Assembly (NCBI GenBank): GCA_963556145.1
Contig: OY744467.1
Location: 4,154,001-4,218,000 of the forward strand
Origin: Hygrocybe punicea
Lineage: Eukaryota > Basidiomycota > Agaricomycetes > Agaricales > Hygrophoraceae
Reading direction: 5' to 3'
Length of the DNA: 64,000 nucleotides
Shown here: positions 47,945 through 58,180 of the stretch, in pieces
Layout of the letters: every line of letters starts with the position of its first letter
Numbering within the stretch: the stretch's first letter is position 1
The notes under the pieces: model-generated
What the model was told of the DNA's origin: nothing
Database searches by the model: none
Seen by the model: the letters and a program-made list of their open reading frames with translations, nothing else
Program-made: the position numbers and the translations under genes

Positions 47945-48539
47945 TTACAGGACTCGTTCTAGAATCCAAGCATCGCTAGGGACAATTTTCTTGTAGTAAT
48001 TCTCGTGGATGCCGATCTCCTTAAAACCGTGACGCTCGTAGAAAGTTTTGGCAGCGGTATTGGACGTTTGGACATGGAGATATATACGACTGATCTTCGG
48101 TTTAGCAAGAGACGAGGCAGCAGCGAGAATCGACTCAAGACATTGGGAACCCAGACGTCTTGAGCGATAAGGCTGTCGCACGAGTGTATAAAATTCGTGT
48201 TATCATGTAAATAATGAGAATACTCACCGCGAGGACCCCCATAGTCATCAGATATAACTGTACACGATCACCTTCTGTCTCCAACCGACAACATACCGTT
48301 CCAACAGGAACATCATTGTAGTACACTAATAAAGGATTAGCGCTTCTCCACTTTGTTGGTTCGCTGTTTACGTGCATACCCAGTTTACAGAAGCCCTCCA
48401 CTTCAGGTTGTAGTATATCTTGGTAGAACTTCTCACTGTACTTGATAGGGAATAAGACTGAATGCAATTTACGGACAGTGCCAAGGTTGTTAGGTGTCAA
48501 GGACGAAAATGAGATACGGGGAGTGGATGTTGAGGACAT
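47945..48539 (-). CDS. NAA50: N-alpha-acetyltransferase 50 (NatE catalytic subunit), 161 aa
   Basis: GNAT-fold enzyme that acetylates protein N-termini (preferring Met-hydrophobic starts) at the ribosome, with acetyl-CoA as donor. Minus-strand exons 48539-48380, 48325-48228 and 48172-47945 join to 161 codons. The first intron (54 nt) is a multiple of three and open, so its retention would not break the frame; removing it gives the usual continuity GFCKL-VYYNDVPVG. Landmarks: substrate-site FPIKYSEKFY (about 31-40); VGTVCCRLE strand; MGVLAPYRSRRLGSQ with the acetyl-CoA loop (R-x-x-G-x variant); IYLHVQTSN strand; FYERHGFKE; and the NYYKKIVPSDA tail. Length and order match Naa50 in other eukaryotes. 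The start was chosen at MSSTSTPRIS; a Met 31 codons upstream is in frame but adds a non-conserved leader. Confidence 0.93.
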
Positions 48540-48782
48540 AGTTACAACTGCACGTGCTAGCCGCAACGATATTACTGGTGTGAGAAATTTCCAAAAAAAC
48601 ACATTTTTGGTAAATCCTCCCTCAGTTTGCAACTTTTTATTTGTTTTTTAAGTTTCTTTACTATAGACACTACTACCTTGTGATGCCCCCCTTTCAAACC
48701 ATACCCTCAAGGCTGCGGCGGTGGTCTTCATACTTTTCTGCAACGCAACGCAGGATCAGCATCACTGGGTGCTGGTAACAAG

Positions 48783-49394
48783 TTGACTGTTACTAGTACA
48801 TCAAATCATTCCCCTCACGTCCGGGCTGGCACTCCACCAGCACAATCAATTGTCACACCGCTCGCAAGCCACCCCTCACCATCCGATACTGGCCAACCCT
48901 CACCATCCAAAACTTGCCAGCATAACCTATCTGAAGAGGAAGGAGTCTTTGGTTTATCAAATGATTCTCCAATGGGAGTCAGTGCTATAATATATTACTA
49001 ATTTGGACACCTGTTTACATGATTTCAGATTCCCTCTTTGCAGGAGGTCCTGTCTACACAGCGATACCCAAGAACAACACAGGAGATAGAGCACATACTG
49101 GCCCTTGCCTGCTGCAATCAGGCTGAATGCCAAGCTCGCAGAGAAGTAACTTGGCACTGTATACAGCATTGCAGGCTCCAGTTGGAAGCATTCAATGAAC
49201 AATTAGCAAGAGCTGACAGGGACCTCCGTTTACTCGACCAATGTATTGACGGTATAGTTTCATCGGCCGAGCAAATCAGGGCCGGTCTCTCACTCAACCG
49301 TGCAACTCCACCCAACCCTGATCGCAACCCGGAAACCAACATCTTGCTAGGTGGTTCCAGTAGTTCGGATGAGGTGGATAGTGACCCGGACTGA
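48783..49394 (+). CDS. small coiled-coil protein of unknown function, two exons, partial 5' end
   Basis: Exon one (open from 48783, ending 48977 before GTCAGT) and exon two (49029-49394, after TTTCAG) join in frame. The product has a Ser/Thr/Pro-rich leader (about 65 residues) followed by a helical segment with heptad-like spacing (TTQEIEHILALACCNQAECQ, then LQLEAFNEQLARADRDLRLL). It ends in an acidic tail GGSSSSDEVDSDPD. No ATG is found at the left edge, so another short exon upstream is likely. Similar helical proteins with TQEI-HIL and Q-EC words are common in Agaricomycete genomes (from memory); function unknown. Confidence 0.6.
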
Positions 49395-49639
49395 TTATAG
49401 CGGGCTGGGGGGCAGATTTATTGTTAGTACTACCAAAACTTGACTAACCATATGGATTTGAGCCAACGAACATGAACATCGATATTGATTGGATAACAAC
49501 TCTCTCTGGGAAATGATGACGAGGAGACGGATACGATGGGTGAGGGTCTCTCGCCCATGAGAACCCAACCCATCGTGTGGTTCCCAGCCCCACCACTCCT
49601 CACGTTTGCACAGCGCCACGTCAATTGACGTGTGTGTCA

Positions 49640-49815
49640 GCGATGCGAGGTAGATGTGGGCTGGAACCTGCCGGGTTTCCTGTGCGGGTCAATACCCGTA
49701 CCCGACCCGCCGCTACCCACCATCTACCTGCTGAAAAAAGACCTGTGGGTAGATGGGTACGGGTTGGAGCAGGTCCGGGTACGGGTTGGCCTCACCTGCG
49801 GGTATACCCGTGTCA
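49640..49815. repeat. GGGTA-rich inverted-repeat insertion
   Basis: ATACCCGTACCCGACCC, CTACCCACCATCTACC and their complements GGTAGATGGGTACGGGT form nested hairpins. It resembles the subterminal part of the hAT-type MITE at 23047-23690. It abuts the Helitron fragment at 49820. No target duplication was identified. Confidence 0.5.
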
Positions 49816-49819
49816 TTGC

Positions 49820-50119
49820 CTAAGACTCCGGGAGGTCCATGTCGTCACCAACTTCATTTTCCACATCATCTGGAGGTATATATAGCCTGCCTGCTTTCTT
49901 GAAGTCTTTCTTGGCTGCAATATCGCATTCATGGAAATATTGTATCGCTGAGAGGACGAACATTGTGTGGGGTTCACATCCTTTTACAAACATCTCAAAT
50001 GTGGCCATCCATGATTCATTTGCCAGCTTTAAATCAGTTTCCAAGGTACGCCATGGCTTCAAAAGCATTAACATGCAAGCGGCATAGTAATCAGATCTTT
50101 CTTCATTCCAAAAAATCAT
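49820..50119 (-). pseudogene. Helitron helicase fragment
   Basis: Minus-strand frame of 99 codons with YYAACMLMLLKPWRTLETDL and FVLSAIQYFHECDIAAK, then DDMDLPES. It matches, with substitutions, the region about 16990-16670 of the Helitron protein described above. Only this piece is present, so it is a second, older or fragmented Helitron copy. Confidence 0.85.
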
Positions 50120-51459
50120 GAAGTTACCAAGTACCAGATATCGTAGGATGTTGGTTCCTCATTGACTCTTGGCTAGCTGGTCTTCACTTTTGGCACACAT
50201 TTCATGGCACTGTCTGGCATGGCACAGACTCCAAAATGCTATCCAACGTGGCAATGTTAGATATACCAAAGAACACAGCTATCAGGATCTGTTAAGGCGC
50301 TGGTCCCGGTTAGTTTCTCCCCACTCTGCACAGGTGCCGAAGGTGACACAGCTTTCAGACTGGTATGCACCCACTCTCTAAGATACACTGTGCTCTGTTC
50401 ATTTCCAAGCACCTTCTTGGTGCACCTAGGACACCATTTGTCGGCTCATGGTTATTGAGAAGGCGTGGAGGCAACCTCGGGGTGCGATCATCTTCCGGAA
50501 GGCTACTGGCAAAGATTCTGTGACTGTGAAGTCAACATTGTCACACACCTGTCGTCAAAGTGTACCATGACAAGTTGAATAATACAGCAGAAGTCATGAA
50601 TTGGTTACTGACGTGGATAGTGGTGTTGGAGAAGAGTTTGATGTTACAGCGACACGCTCCTTTCTATCGAGGTGTCCTGGGTCCTGAAGGCCTGAATTGG
50701 GATGCACACGGCATGGCACTGATCTATCTATTGGACTGATTCAACTTTGAAGCCCCCATTGTCTTCCTGCTAGAACAAAAGACGTGTGGTAGTGCCTGTC
50801 TGTACTGTTGTGAGTAAAGCATAGGGCATATGATTTAGCCATTCAACAACACACTTGGGTCAGAGAAATTCACCCCATGTCTGGCGATGACTATAGCTCA
50901 GGCTCACTGGCAGGCCTTGGGTTCCTTCATGATGAACCAATGTTGGACGGCACCGTTCTGCAAGATGCTGAGAGGAATGTTGGTGGTCCCCCAAAGCTAG
51001 GAGGTTCGTTTATTGGCCCTATCATGAACTTGTTATTTTCTAATGATGTACACCAGACGCTGGAGATTTTTACTTGGAAACAATGCAGCATTTAGACGAA
51101 GGTTAGGCTACAGCAGGGGCCCTGTATGACTTTAATAGAGTTCTGTTGTCTCCCAGTGCACCCATTAATCATGGTCACTACTTGGTTGATCCATCACTGA
51201 TCTAAGCACCAATAGGACAGCCTCATAGCTCTCAGCACCAGCTGAAAAATAACTCTAATGCAGTACATCCTGTGCTTTTTCTGGTTCAGTCCTGAGCTAA
51301 AAGCAGCCTGGACAAGTTTTCGGAACAACAAATCCAAGCAGTAGCCTGCTTGAGGGCGCTAATTAATTCGATTTCTCTCACTCGAATTCGTCCTTCCAGT
51401 CCTTGGCATCTGTTGATTCAGTGGGGTTTTCTATACATGTGTAAAGACAGTTTCTCACC
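50120..51459. other. no gene recognised
   Basis: Only short frames. 50877-51095 plus is open for 72 codons but has no recognisable feature. The last bases form the upstream region of the gene at 51460. Confidence 0.4.
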
Positions 51460-52435
51460 ATGAGGCCACGTAGACTGACCACAACTGCAAACCTCAGGCC
51501 TCAAAATGACAGTACAGTGACTGCTCCCCCTGTAGGGTTGGAGTACACTTTGAAGGATCTCAAACGGGGTGCACCTGTGTGGGCATCGATTGCTGAAGAT
51601 GCACAAACCTGGGCTATATCTGAGTCGTTTTATGACGTTGAGGGCTGGATTTCCAAGAACAGTGACTTAGCTCATACGTTGGCCCATGCAGCACTTGTTC
51701 ACATTGAGCGTCTCCATCGCCATCGTTACCAGGCCAGATTGGCAGCCAACAAGCCCATGGAGAGCACTGACAAGGCCCCAGAACCGAGTATGTCAATTTT
51801 GTCCTTCAATAGGTGATATTGACTGTTTTATCTATTTCAGCATTCCATTCTGGCCATCAAGTCCTGGTCACATTGACCAAGAATGCCATCCATGCTTTCA
51901 GAAAATCGATTCATGTCACTGCCCATCAGCAAATCAAGAAAGATCGTTTTGCCTATAAATGTACAGATCCAGGCTACGGTATCCTTCTGCCCAATCAAAC
52001 AACCCAACAAGTTGCAACTCACCAGGAAATTGCGGAGCGTGTTGATGCTCAGCTGAAGAATGATACATATCTTTGTGATCGGGTCTTCCCTCCCTCTTTT
52101 TTTTCACACCAATGGATCTAATTTATTCTAATTTATTCTAGTTTAAGGCTCTATATGAGAACGGAACCATCTTAACAATTTTTTCTCAAGTCTACTACCT
52201 TGGCAGACGATCTATTGCTTGCAGGATTATTTCTCTTTGCAAGAAATATCCCATTCTCAAGAGACAAGCTATCAAATGGGTTGAGCTCCCGCCACCAAAG
52301 TGGTTCTTATTTTATGGTAGCAGCAGCTGTACGTCTTAACTCTTTTTCAAATTGTTTTATTAATTCTGAGTTACAGGCAAGGAACTGTCTTGTTTCACAG
52401 CAGATGGGGAAGTTCAAGGTGAAACATTTCACTGA
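51460..52435 (+). CDS. unknown protein, four exons, 267 aa
   Basis: Exons 51460-51787, 51841-52082, 52142-52316 and 52377-52435 join through GT-AG introns of 53-60 nt without a stop, giving 267 codons. I do not recognise the family. The N-terminus is basic (MRPRRLTTTANLR). It is followed by LEYTLKDLKRGAPVWASIAE, a helical segment (LAHTLAHAALVHIERLHRHR, about 77-96), and a beta-rich part with GHQVLVTLTKNAIHAF and CTDPGYGILLPNQTTQQVA. Exon three carries ENGTILTIFSQVYYLGRRSI and the basic KKYPILKRQAIKWVELPPPK. No signal peptide. An alternative last intron (about 52425-52503) would replace the final residues by VERLKRVCKSHGDMFVYFS and end at 52610; both keep the frame. Unlike its neighbours it is unbroken. 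Confidence 0.65.
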
Positions 52436-52962
52436 AGAAAATGACCGCCCCATCTTCCAAAAACTTCAAATGGATCATGATATGAATCCTGCCAAAGTTG
52501 AGCGGTTGAAGCGGGTCTGCAAAAGTCATGGTGACATGTTTGTCTACTTTTCTACTCCTATATTCAACCTGCAGACCATGTCTCAACGTATTTCAGATAT
52601 TTATCCCTAGTGCTGGCACAGGAGTCCTCAGATGAACAGGGTTCTAGCAGCATTGACTCCCATTGTTGAGAATTGTCACACCAGCAAACTGGAAAAAATG
52701 AGCTTGGACGTGAATGATACATGTATTCTATGTTATCTACGTCCTTGTAAATGTATACGCATCTAAAGCCAGAACTGTTTAAATATGCACTATCTCACTG
52801 CAAAATAGTCAGCGGAGCGCCGTCCGTTCATTGCAATATGCTTGGTACCCTTATGGCTGGCTCCTGCGGGTTCAGACCTTCCCCAGAGCTGTCCTTGTTT
52901 CACCTTACATCACATTCTTTGCCCTTAGAAACATCCTTCTCTGTGGGAACAGAACCATCGCC

Positions 52963-54088
52963 TTACCTCTGGATCCCTCTACCCCTCCTGTCTGGTTTTT
53001 GTTCACCACTTGGACTAACGGCAATGCCAGCTCCACTTAGAGTGGCTTCGAATTGCTGGGAGGTGGCCCCAATAATAGGGCGTGCTCGTCTAGAGGGTGC
53101 AGGTGCAGTCGGTTGCTGAGCATTCGGTGCACTCACAGCTATACCAGCAGCAGGTGGAGCATTCACATTAGGTTGGGCTGGAGTGAACGATGTGTTAACA
53201 GCCTGCTTATGCATGAGTTGCTTGCGCATAGCTGGAGGCAACTTCGGAGTAGGAGGTTTGGGGACAGGACCTGCATTCAGTGGTCCAGCATTTTGGATGA
53301 TCCTGCAGTGGCAGCAGTTTTTTGGGCAGCAACTCTCTTTGCGGCTTTCTTGCTAGTGTGTGGTGGTTCTGGTTGTTTTGGAGAGGCCGCCATTGCCGTT
53401 GCTGTTGCCACTCCTTCCTCTGACTCATCCTTCTTTTAAGGTACTGGAGGCTGCAGGTTGTTCCTTGTATTGAGCATGACTACGTAGAATAATCTCCTCG
53501 TCTCTATAAGCAGTTTTATTGCTTCGAGCAAGGGCATAGTTTTCGGAGGAACAGAGGGTTGTGCTGCAGCAACTTTAATGAACAAGGTTATTGCATGCAG
53601 TGGTTGTTGGTACTGGGGGAGTTAAACTGACTCAGTGCCTCTGTAGGTTGTAGTTCAGGGTTGACGGCTGGTACGTTGAGTGACTCCAAGAATCTTCGTC
53701 TAGTGTGTTTTATAAGCTAAAATAGTTTGGTATCAAACAAATTTGAGGATACCATTTCAATACTGGCTGCATTCTGAGCATCTGATTTCTTCCTACTGAG
53801 GGACCTTCTTGTGTGGTGCAAACTCCACAATGGCCTGTGTTCATTCCCTGATGAGACTGAGTCAGACATCCCATGCACACCTAATTTATCTCTGAAGACA
53901 TGGCCATCATATTCCCAACTAAACGATGCCAGCTGTTCCTCGTTTTTAAATGCGATATATGCTTGCGACGGAATGTTTTCTTTGTTCAATCTGTTGAATT
54001 GCGATGAACAACTTGACAATTTCAATTCTAACACTCCAACACTCACTGCTTCCGAAGCTTGATAGGCATTAAAAATGTACATATTCAA
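52963..54088 (-). pseudogene. broken gene of unknown family (Ala/Pro/Lys-rich C-terminal part)
   Basis: Minus strand. 54088-53750 is open and coding-like (NRLNKENIPSQAYIAFKNEE, then SFSWEYDGHVFRDKLGVHGM). A 36-nt intron-like gap with GTATCC...TTTTAG leads to RRRFLESLNVPAVNPELQ. Then LEAIKLLIETRRLFYVVMLN, a TAA, and KKDESEEGVATATAMAASPK follow. A shift near 53285 leads to an Ala/Pro-rich end (AGIAVSAPNAQQPTAPAPSR) closing at 52963. Two or more breaks make it a likely pseudogene, though unusual introns could rescue part. It is divergent from the TET/JBP-like locus starting about 100-300 bases away. Confidence 0.5.
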
Positions 54089-54369
54089 GTTCGAAATATC
54101 TTTATTTAAAGCTCCAATTAATTCATTAAAGTCCGTTCACTATAAAGATTGCTCACATGTACATTTGTTCATTCTTTCCTTTCAACTTTTACGATGGCTA
54201 GCGGTACTTTTCTACCCTTGTCTTTCTATGTCGAAGCCAAGGCACCTGTTTCTTATGGGTGTGGCTTTGACCAAACCTGTGATCTGTTCCTTATGGATCC
54301 TCGTTTTTTACACATTCTTTTTTTCTTTTTTTCTCATGGCCGCTCATTTTTGTCTTCTACAAAGCATAG

Positions 54370-55825
54370 TATTGACAACAATGAATCCTTTCCAGATAAA
54401 GTGGCCAGATGCAAATAATACTTTAAAGGATCGTATTCTGCAAGCTGTCATTTCACGACTAAAACATGCTCCAATAGCTACCGATCAGTGAGTACCACAA
54501 TAATTTCTTTCGGAGCCTGTATTCATCCCTGGCCAGGGATCTTCAACCCATTCAGCCTGATCTCTTGGAATGGCTCAAGACTGACGTTTTTGGATGTGTT
54601 GAAAAGACTGCTGAAGAGGACCTCAGTGATGTTTCGGATGATCTTCAGTAACATTTTGTATTTATCTAATAAGTATATTCACTTGATGTACTGGAAGTCG
54701 CAAGGCAAAACGCAGGAAGCGCAACAAACGGAAATGGGTGACATTTGATGAATCAAATAATGTGACACCGTACAAGATTAAGAGGATTGGGCGTGAAGTA
54801 GAAACCAAAGTATGTGAAGCTCAAATGTTCCGATGTAAGTAGTGTTACTGCTGTTCATTCCCAGTTTGATTTGTTGTGCAGGTGTCTTTTCCGACTTCAA
54901 TTTCATTAAAGCTGCAGCCAAAGGCAGGAGGCAAACCCCCCCTGCTACAACCACAATATGGAGTGACGAATTGGGGAGATGTGCACAAAGTGGTGATGGA
55001 GTGGACCTCTTCTATTATTTACCCAAGATTGTGCCTCGAAGCACAGTGGTAAGTCTGCTTGGCTTATCACCTGTACAGTGATAACTTCTGTTATGTTATG
55101 ACATTCTCAACGCCAAAATACTTCGGTATGCAGAGATTGTGCAACCGCACCAGGGGAAGACCAAGACCAGCAAGGAGAAGTTGGGAGTATTTGTGGAAAG
55201 GGATGGTGAAGTTTCTGGTGGGGTTAGAATTTTTAGGGGTTGGCATGGTATCGGGCAGACAGTATGTAGATTGTGACTCTATATAATGATTTTGACCAGA
55301 TGAATGTTAGGGCTTGGAAAAAATCGTACCAAGCAGTGAGTTTCTTGCCTCAGGCAAAAGCTTTAATGCTACGTGCAAGATGGTCAAGGATCTTGCAATC
55401 TTATCACATCGCGTCAATGCCATCCTTGAGTACATTGATCCCCCCCATTATGCAGTCCTCCAAGCTACTCGCAAAAAATTGGAGGTGTACATTGCTGCTC
55501 ATGCAGCCCTTGGCTCCATCAACCCTCTTTTGTATGAAGGCCGCGAAATCTTATTCAATTGTCTGGACTTCACACGGATTCGCAGGATCCACCTCTAGCA
55601 TGGGCTATTCTGGTTGCTCTGGGTGATTTCACTGGAGGTTTTATCGATGTACCCCACTTGGGGCTGTGTGTTCGATTGGAGCCTGGTGATGCTGTTGCTA
55701 TACGAGGTAGAGTTGTTCCCCATAAGATTGGCCCATGGACAGGTGGACAGCATATTTCCATTCCCCACTTCACCTATTCGAGCATCTATAGGGTGCTGAA
55801 TGAATCCTCTGTTTTCCTTGACTAG
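54370..55825 (+). pseudogene. TET/JBP-like 2-oxoglutarate dioxygenase, broken
   Basis: TET/JBP enzymes oxidise 5-methylcytosine using Fe(II) and 2-oxoglutarate, and are expanded in mushrooms alongside transposons (published family knowledge). Plus-strand pieces in order: NPFQIKWPDANNTLKDRILQ; FFRSLYSSLARDLQPIQPDL; a basic KRRKRNKRKWVTFDE; KPPLLQPQYGVTNWGDVHKV; then the catalytic region, IVPSSEFLASGKSFNATCKM, HRVNAILEYIDPP and INPLLYEGREILFN. After a one-base frame change comes the metal site HTDSQDPPLAWAILVALGDF (HxD at about 55571), then GDAVAIRGRVVPHKIGPW (distal His) and GGQHISIPHFT. Where family members, as I recall them, have GQRISI, this copy has His for the 2-oxoglutarate-binding Arg. 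Breaks: frame change near 54480, frame change just before HxD, Arg to His. Several introns are likely. Family call fairly sure; exon structure not. Confidence 0.75.
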
Positions 55826-58180
55826 TTCACATGACTGCGATGAATATACCAATGTCACATATATGTTTTAAGGACATGCTAACAACCCCTGTGAGGATGA
55901 GAATAAAAACGTCAAGAACCATGACAATGACAGCTAGACCCGGTGACAAATACACCGCAGTGGAAATGGTGAGTGGAATGCCCCATCTACAGGGACCGAT
56001 TTCTAATGACCAATGCCTTCCTGACCCCGTACAGCTACCTTCCACCCCTTCACTTCAATCCCATTGTATTATCATCGAATTGATTGGAACAACTTCCACA
56101 GCTGCCAACCCAACAAACGGCGTTAACAAACTTGTTGACAATACCCACTAAGATCTCTGGTGCAGTGGTATCAAAAAATGGCAGCTGACACGGAACTGGA
56201 ACCCTGCTTCTGACTATCACTTCTGTCGAGTAAGTTTCTCTCCTAATTCTTTACTACATTCTCTTAGGGCTACTGGTCTTATGGAGACAATGGGTTAGAT
56301 TGTCGTGATGAGCATTTTACCATTGTCTGGGCCAAGCAAGACATCACTAAATATCGAGTGACAAGGCATATAGCATGAGAGGGATTGATCGGGCAGTGAA
56401 GGTGATTGAAAGTTATGGTTTCATAGTGTTTCTTCTCTTAAAACATCGGGTCAGCACAGTTTATAATTCACTCAGAAGATTTTCTGAATGGAAAGGCCAA
56501 AACAGGAGTAGTTATCAATGGTTCAGCTGTTCAACATGAAGAACTCAAATTATGGCATTGTTTCCCTGTCAATGAGGGTGATTAGTTTGTATTTGTATTT
56601 ACAGCAAGCCGAGTTTTCAATAGCCATGGCACTGACAGGGATTTATAGCTTGGAGTGACTGGTAAGTTAGTTACCGAAGACAGTGCACAACTTGCATGAA
56701 ACAAGATTCTGATTTTCTCAACAGCCCCTCCCAAACAATGCAGTTCTCATGTTGTCCATCGAGTTGAGAGACATTGTGGTTTCCTCGATATAATGCAGAC
56801 ATCACCTTGATAATATTTTTGTGCTCAAGTAATTACCATTCTTTTACGTCATAGTGTGATAGGTCAATCCTGATATCACCCAGTTTCCTCAGACAAATGT
56901 CAATGCGGTGGTTGCCCTTGCAGCTTGGTGAGCCACCAGAATAGGCTGTCATGCCAAAGCTTACCAATTTTAGCTGTTTCACATATGTCCCCAACTGCCA
57001 TATGCCATCGTAACGTACTTGGACCCATTGTCCTCTCTGTCACATTGACATCAGTACATGACTTGTCATAATGCCACTATGATGTACCTGGAACTGAGCT
57101 TTGCTCGTGGCAAGATGATGGGTGATGGAAGTGGTGGTTGCACATCGAGCAGATCATGTGGACTAGGGAGAGATTAAGTAGATACTCATCTGAAAATGAG
57201 TACGACTCACAGTGGATTTTGCTCTTGGCATTGATGGAGGGGGGATAAGTTGTAGAGGACAGGGACTATGTGTTGTGAGGTATAGGATGAAAGAGGCAGG
57301 ACAGCTAGTCTGAAAAGCCAGAGAAGGCAACTAGATGTGAAAGAGGGCTGAGGGCCAGTTACAATAGGCTGGGGAGGCAATAATTGAAGGTTGACAACCA
57401 CAAGACATGGTAATGAGCATACATGAGTACGGAGAGCACAGGAGGACAAAAGAGGGTATGGGAGAATATGAGAAAGACCAAATTGAAAGTGTTGGAAAGT
57501 GAGAGAAGGAGATGTGGGAGAGGGTGTAGCTAGTATCTTGGAAGGCGAGAAAGACTTCCACAGTTCTGGACCATATCTGACATCCTCGTCGCCAGTCACA
57601 GATGGATTTGAAAAAGACCTTTGTGGTTGCTGCTTCTGCCAGTTTTGGTGCTAGAATAATAGCAATTCTTACTGTCTACTCATGTACCCCTGCATAACTC
57701 TATTATGAACCTGATTCCATCATCCAGTCCGACACCCTTGCAGCCAGCCATCCTTATGGAAACCTTCTCTGCTGACCTGTCCAAGAATATCTATCTCAAC
57801 ATTTTACAAGACCTCGCCTGTGAAGTTAAACAGAAATAGGTTTGCATTGGATTTTTGGATAGTGCCGTGGGGCATGAGGTCATTTGTTTTCTGGACCCAC
57901 TGGCAAACAAAGTGGTTTGCCTACTTCCAGCATCTCCATGACGTCAAACTTTTGGTCCAAGTGTTGAACAGAACATCGAGGGGTGAGTTTTTTGTTCTGT
58001 GAACCGGTGCCACGTATATGATTTTTGTTCTCAAATCGTGAGATAACTGGCACATGGTGTTATTGCGGGACTTGAATTTTGCATTCACTATAAAGTCTGG
58101 GTTGAAGGCAGGTGTGAGATTTTCCTACTTGTCAAATTTTGCACATCGACAAGTTTACACATGTCCGCCTAATAAACTGC
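55826..58180. other. no confident gene; scattered coding-like pieces
   Basis: A short exon-like piece at about 56260-56380 (GYWSYGDNGLDCRDEHFT, bordered by TTCTTAG) and 55831-56151 (open, Met-rich start) are seen but cannot be assembled. The rest has stops in all frames. They could be 3' parts of the TET/JBP-like locus or 5' parts of the Spt5-like one. Confidence 0.35.
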
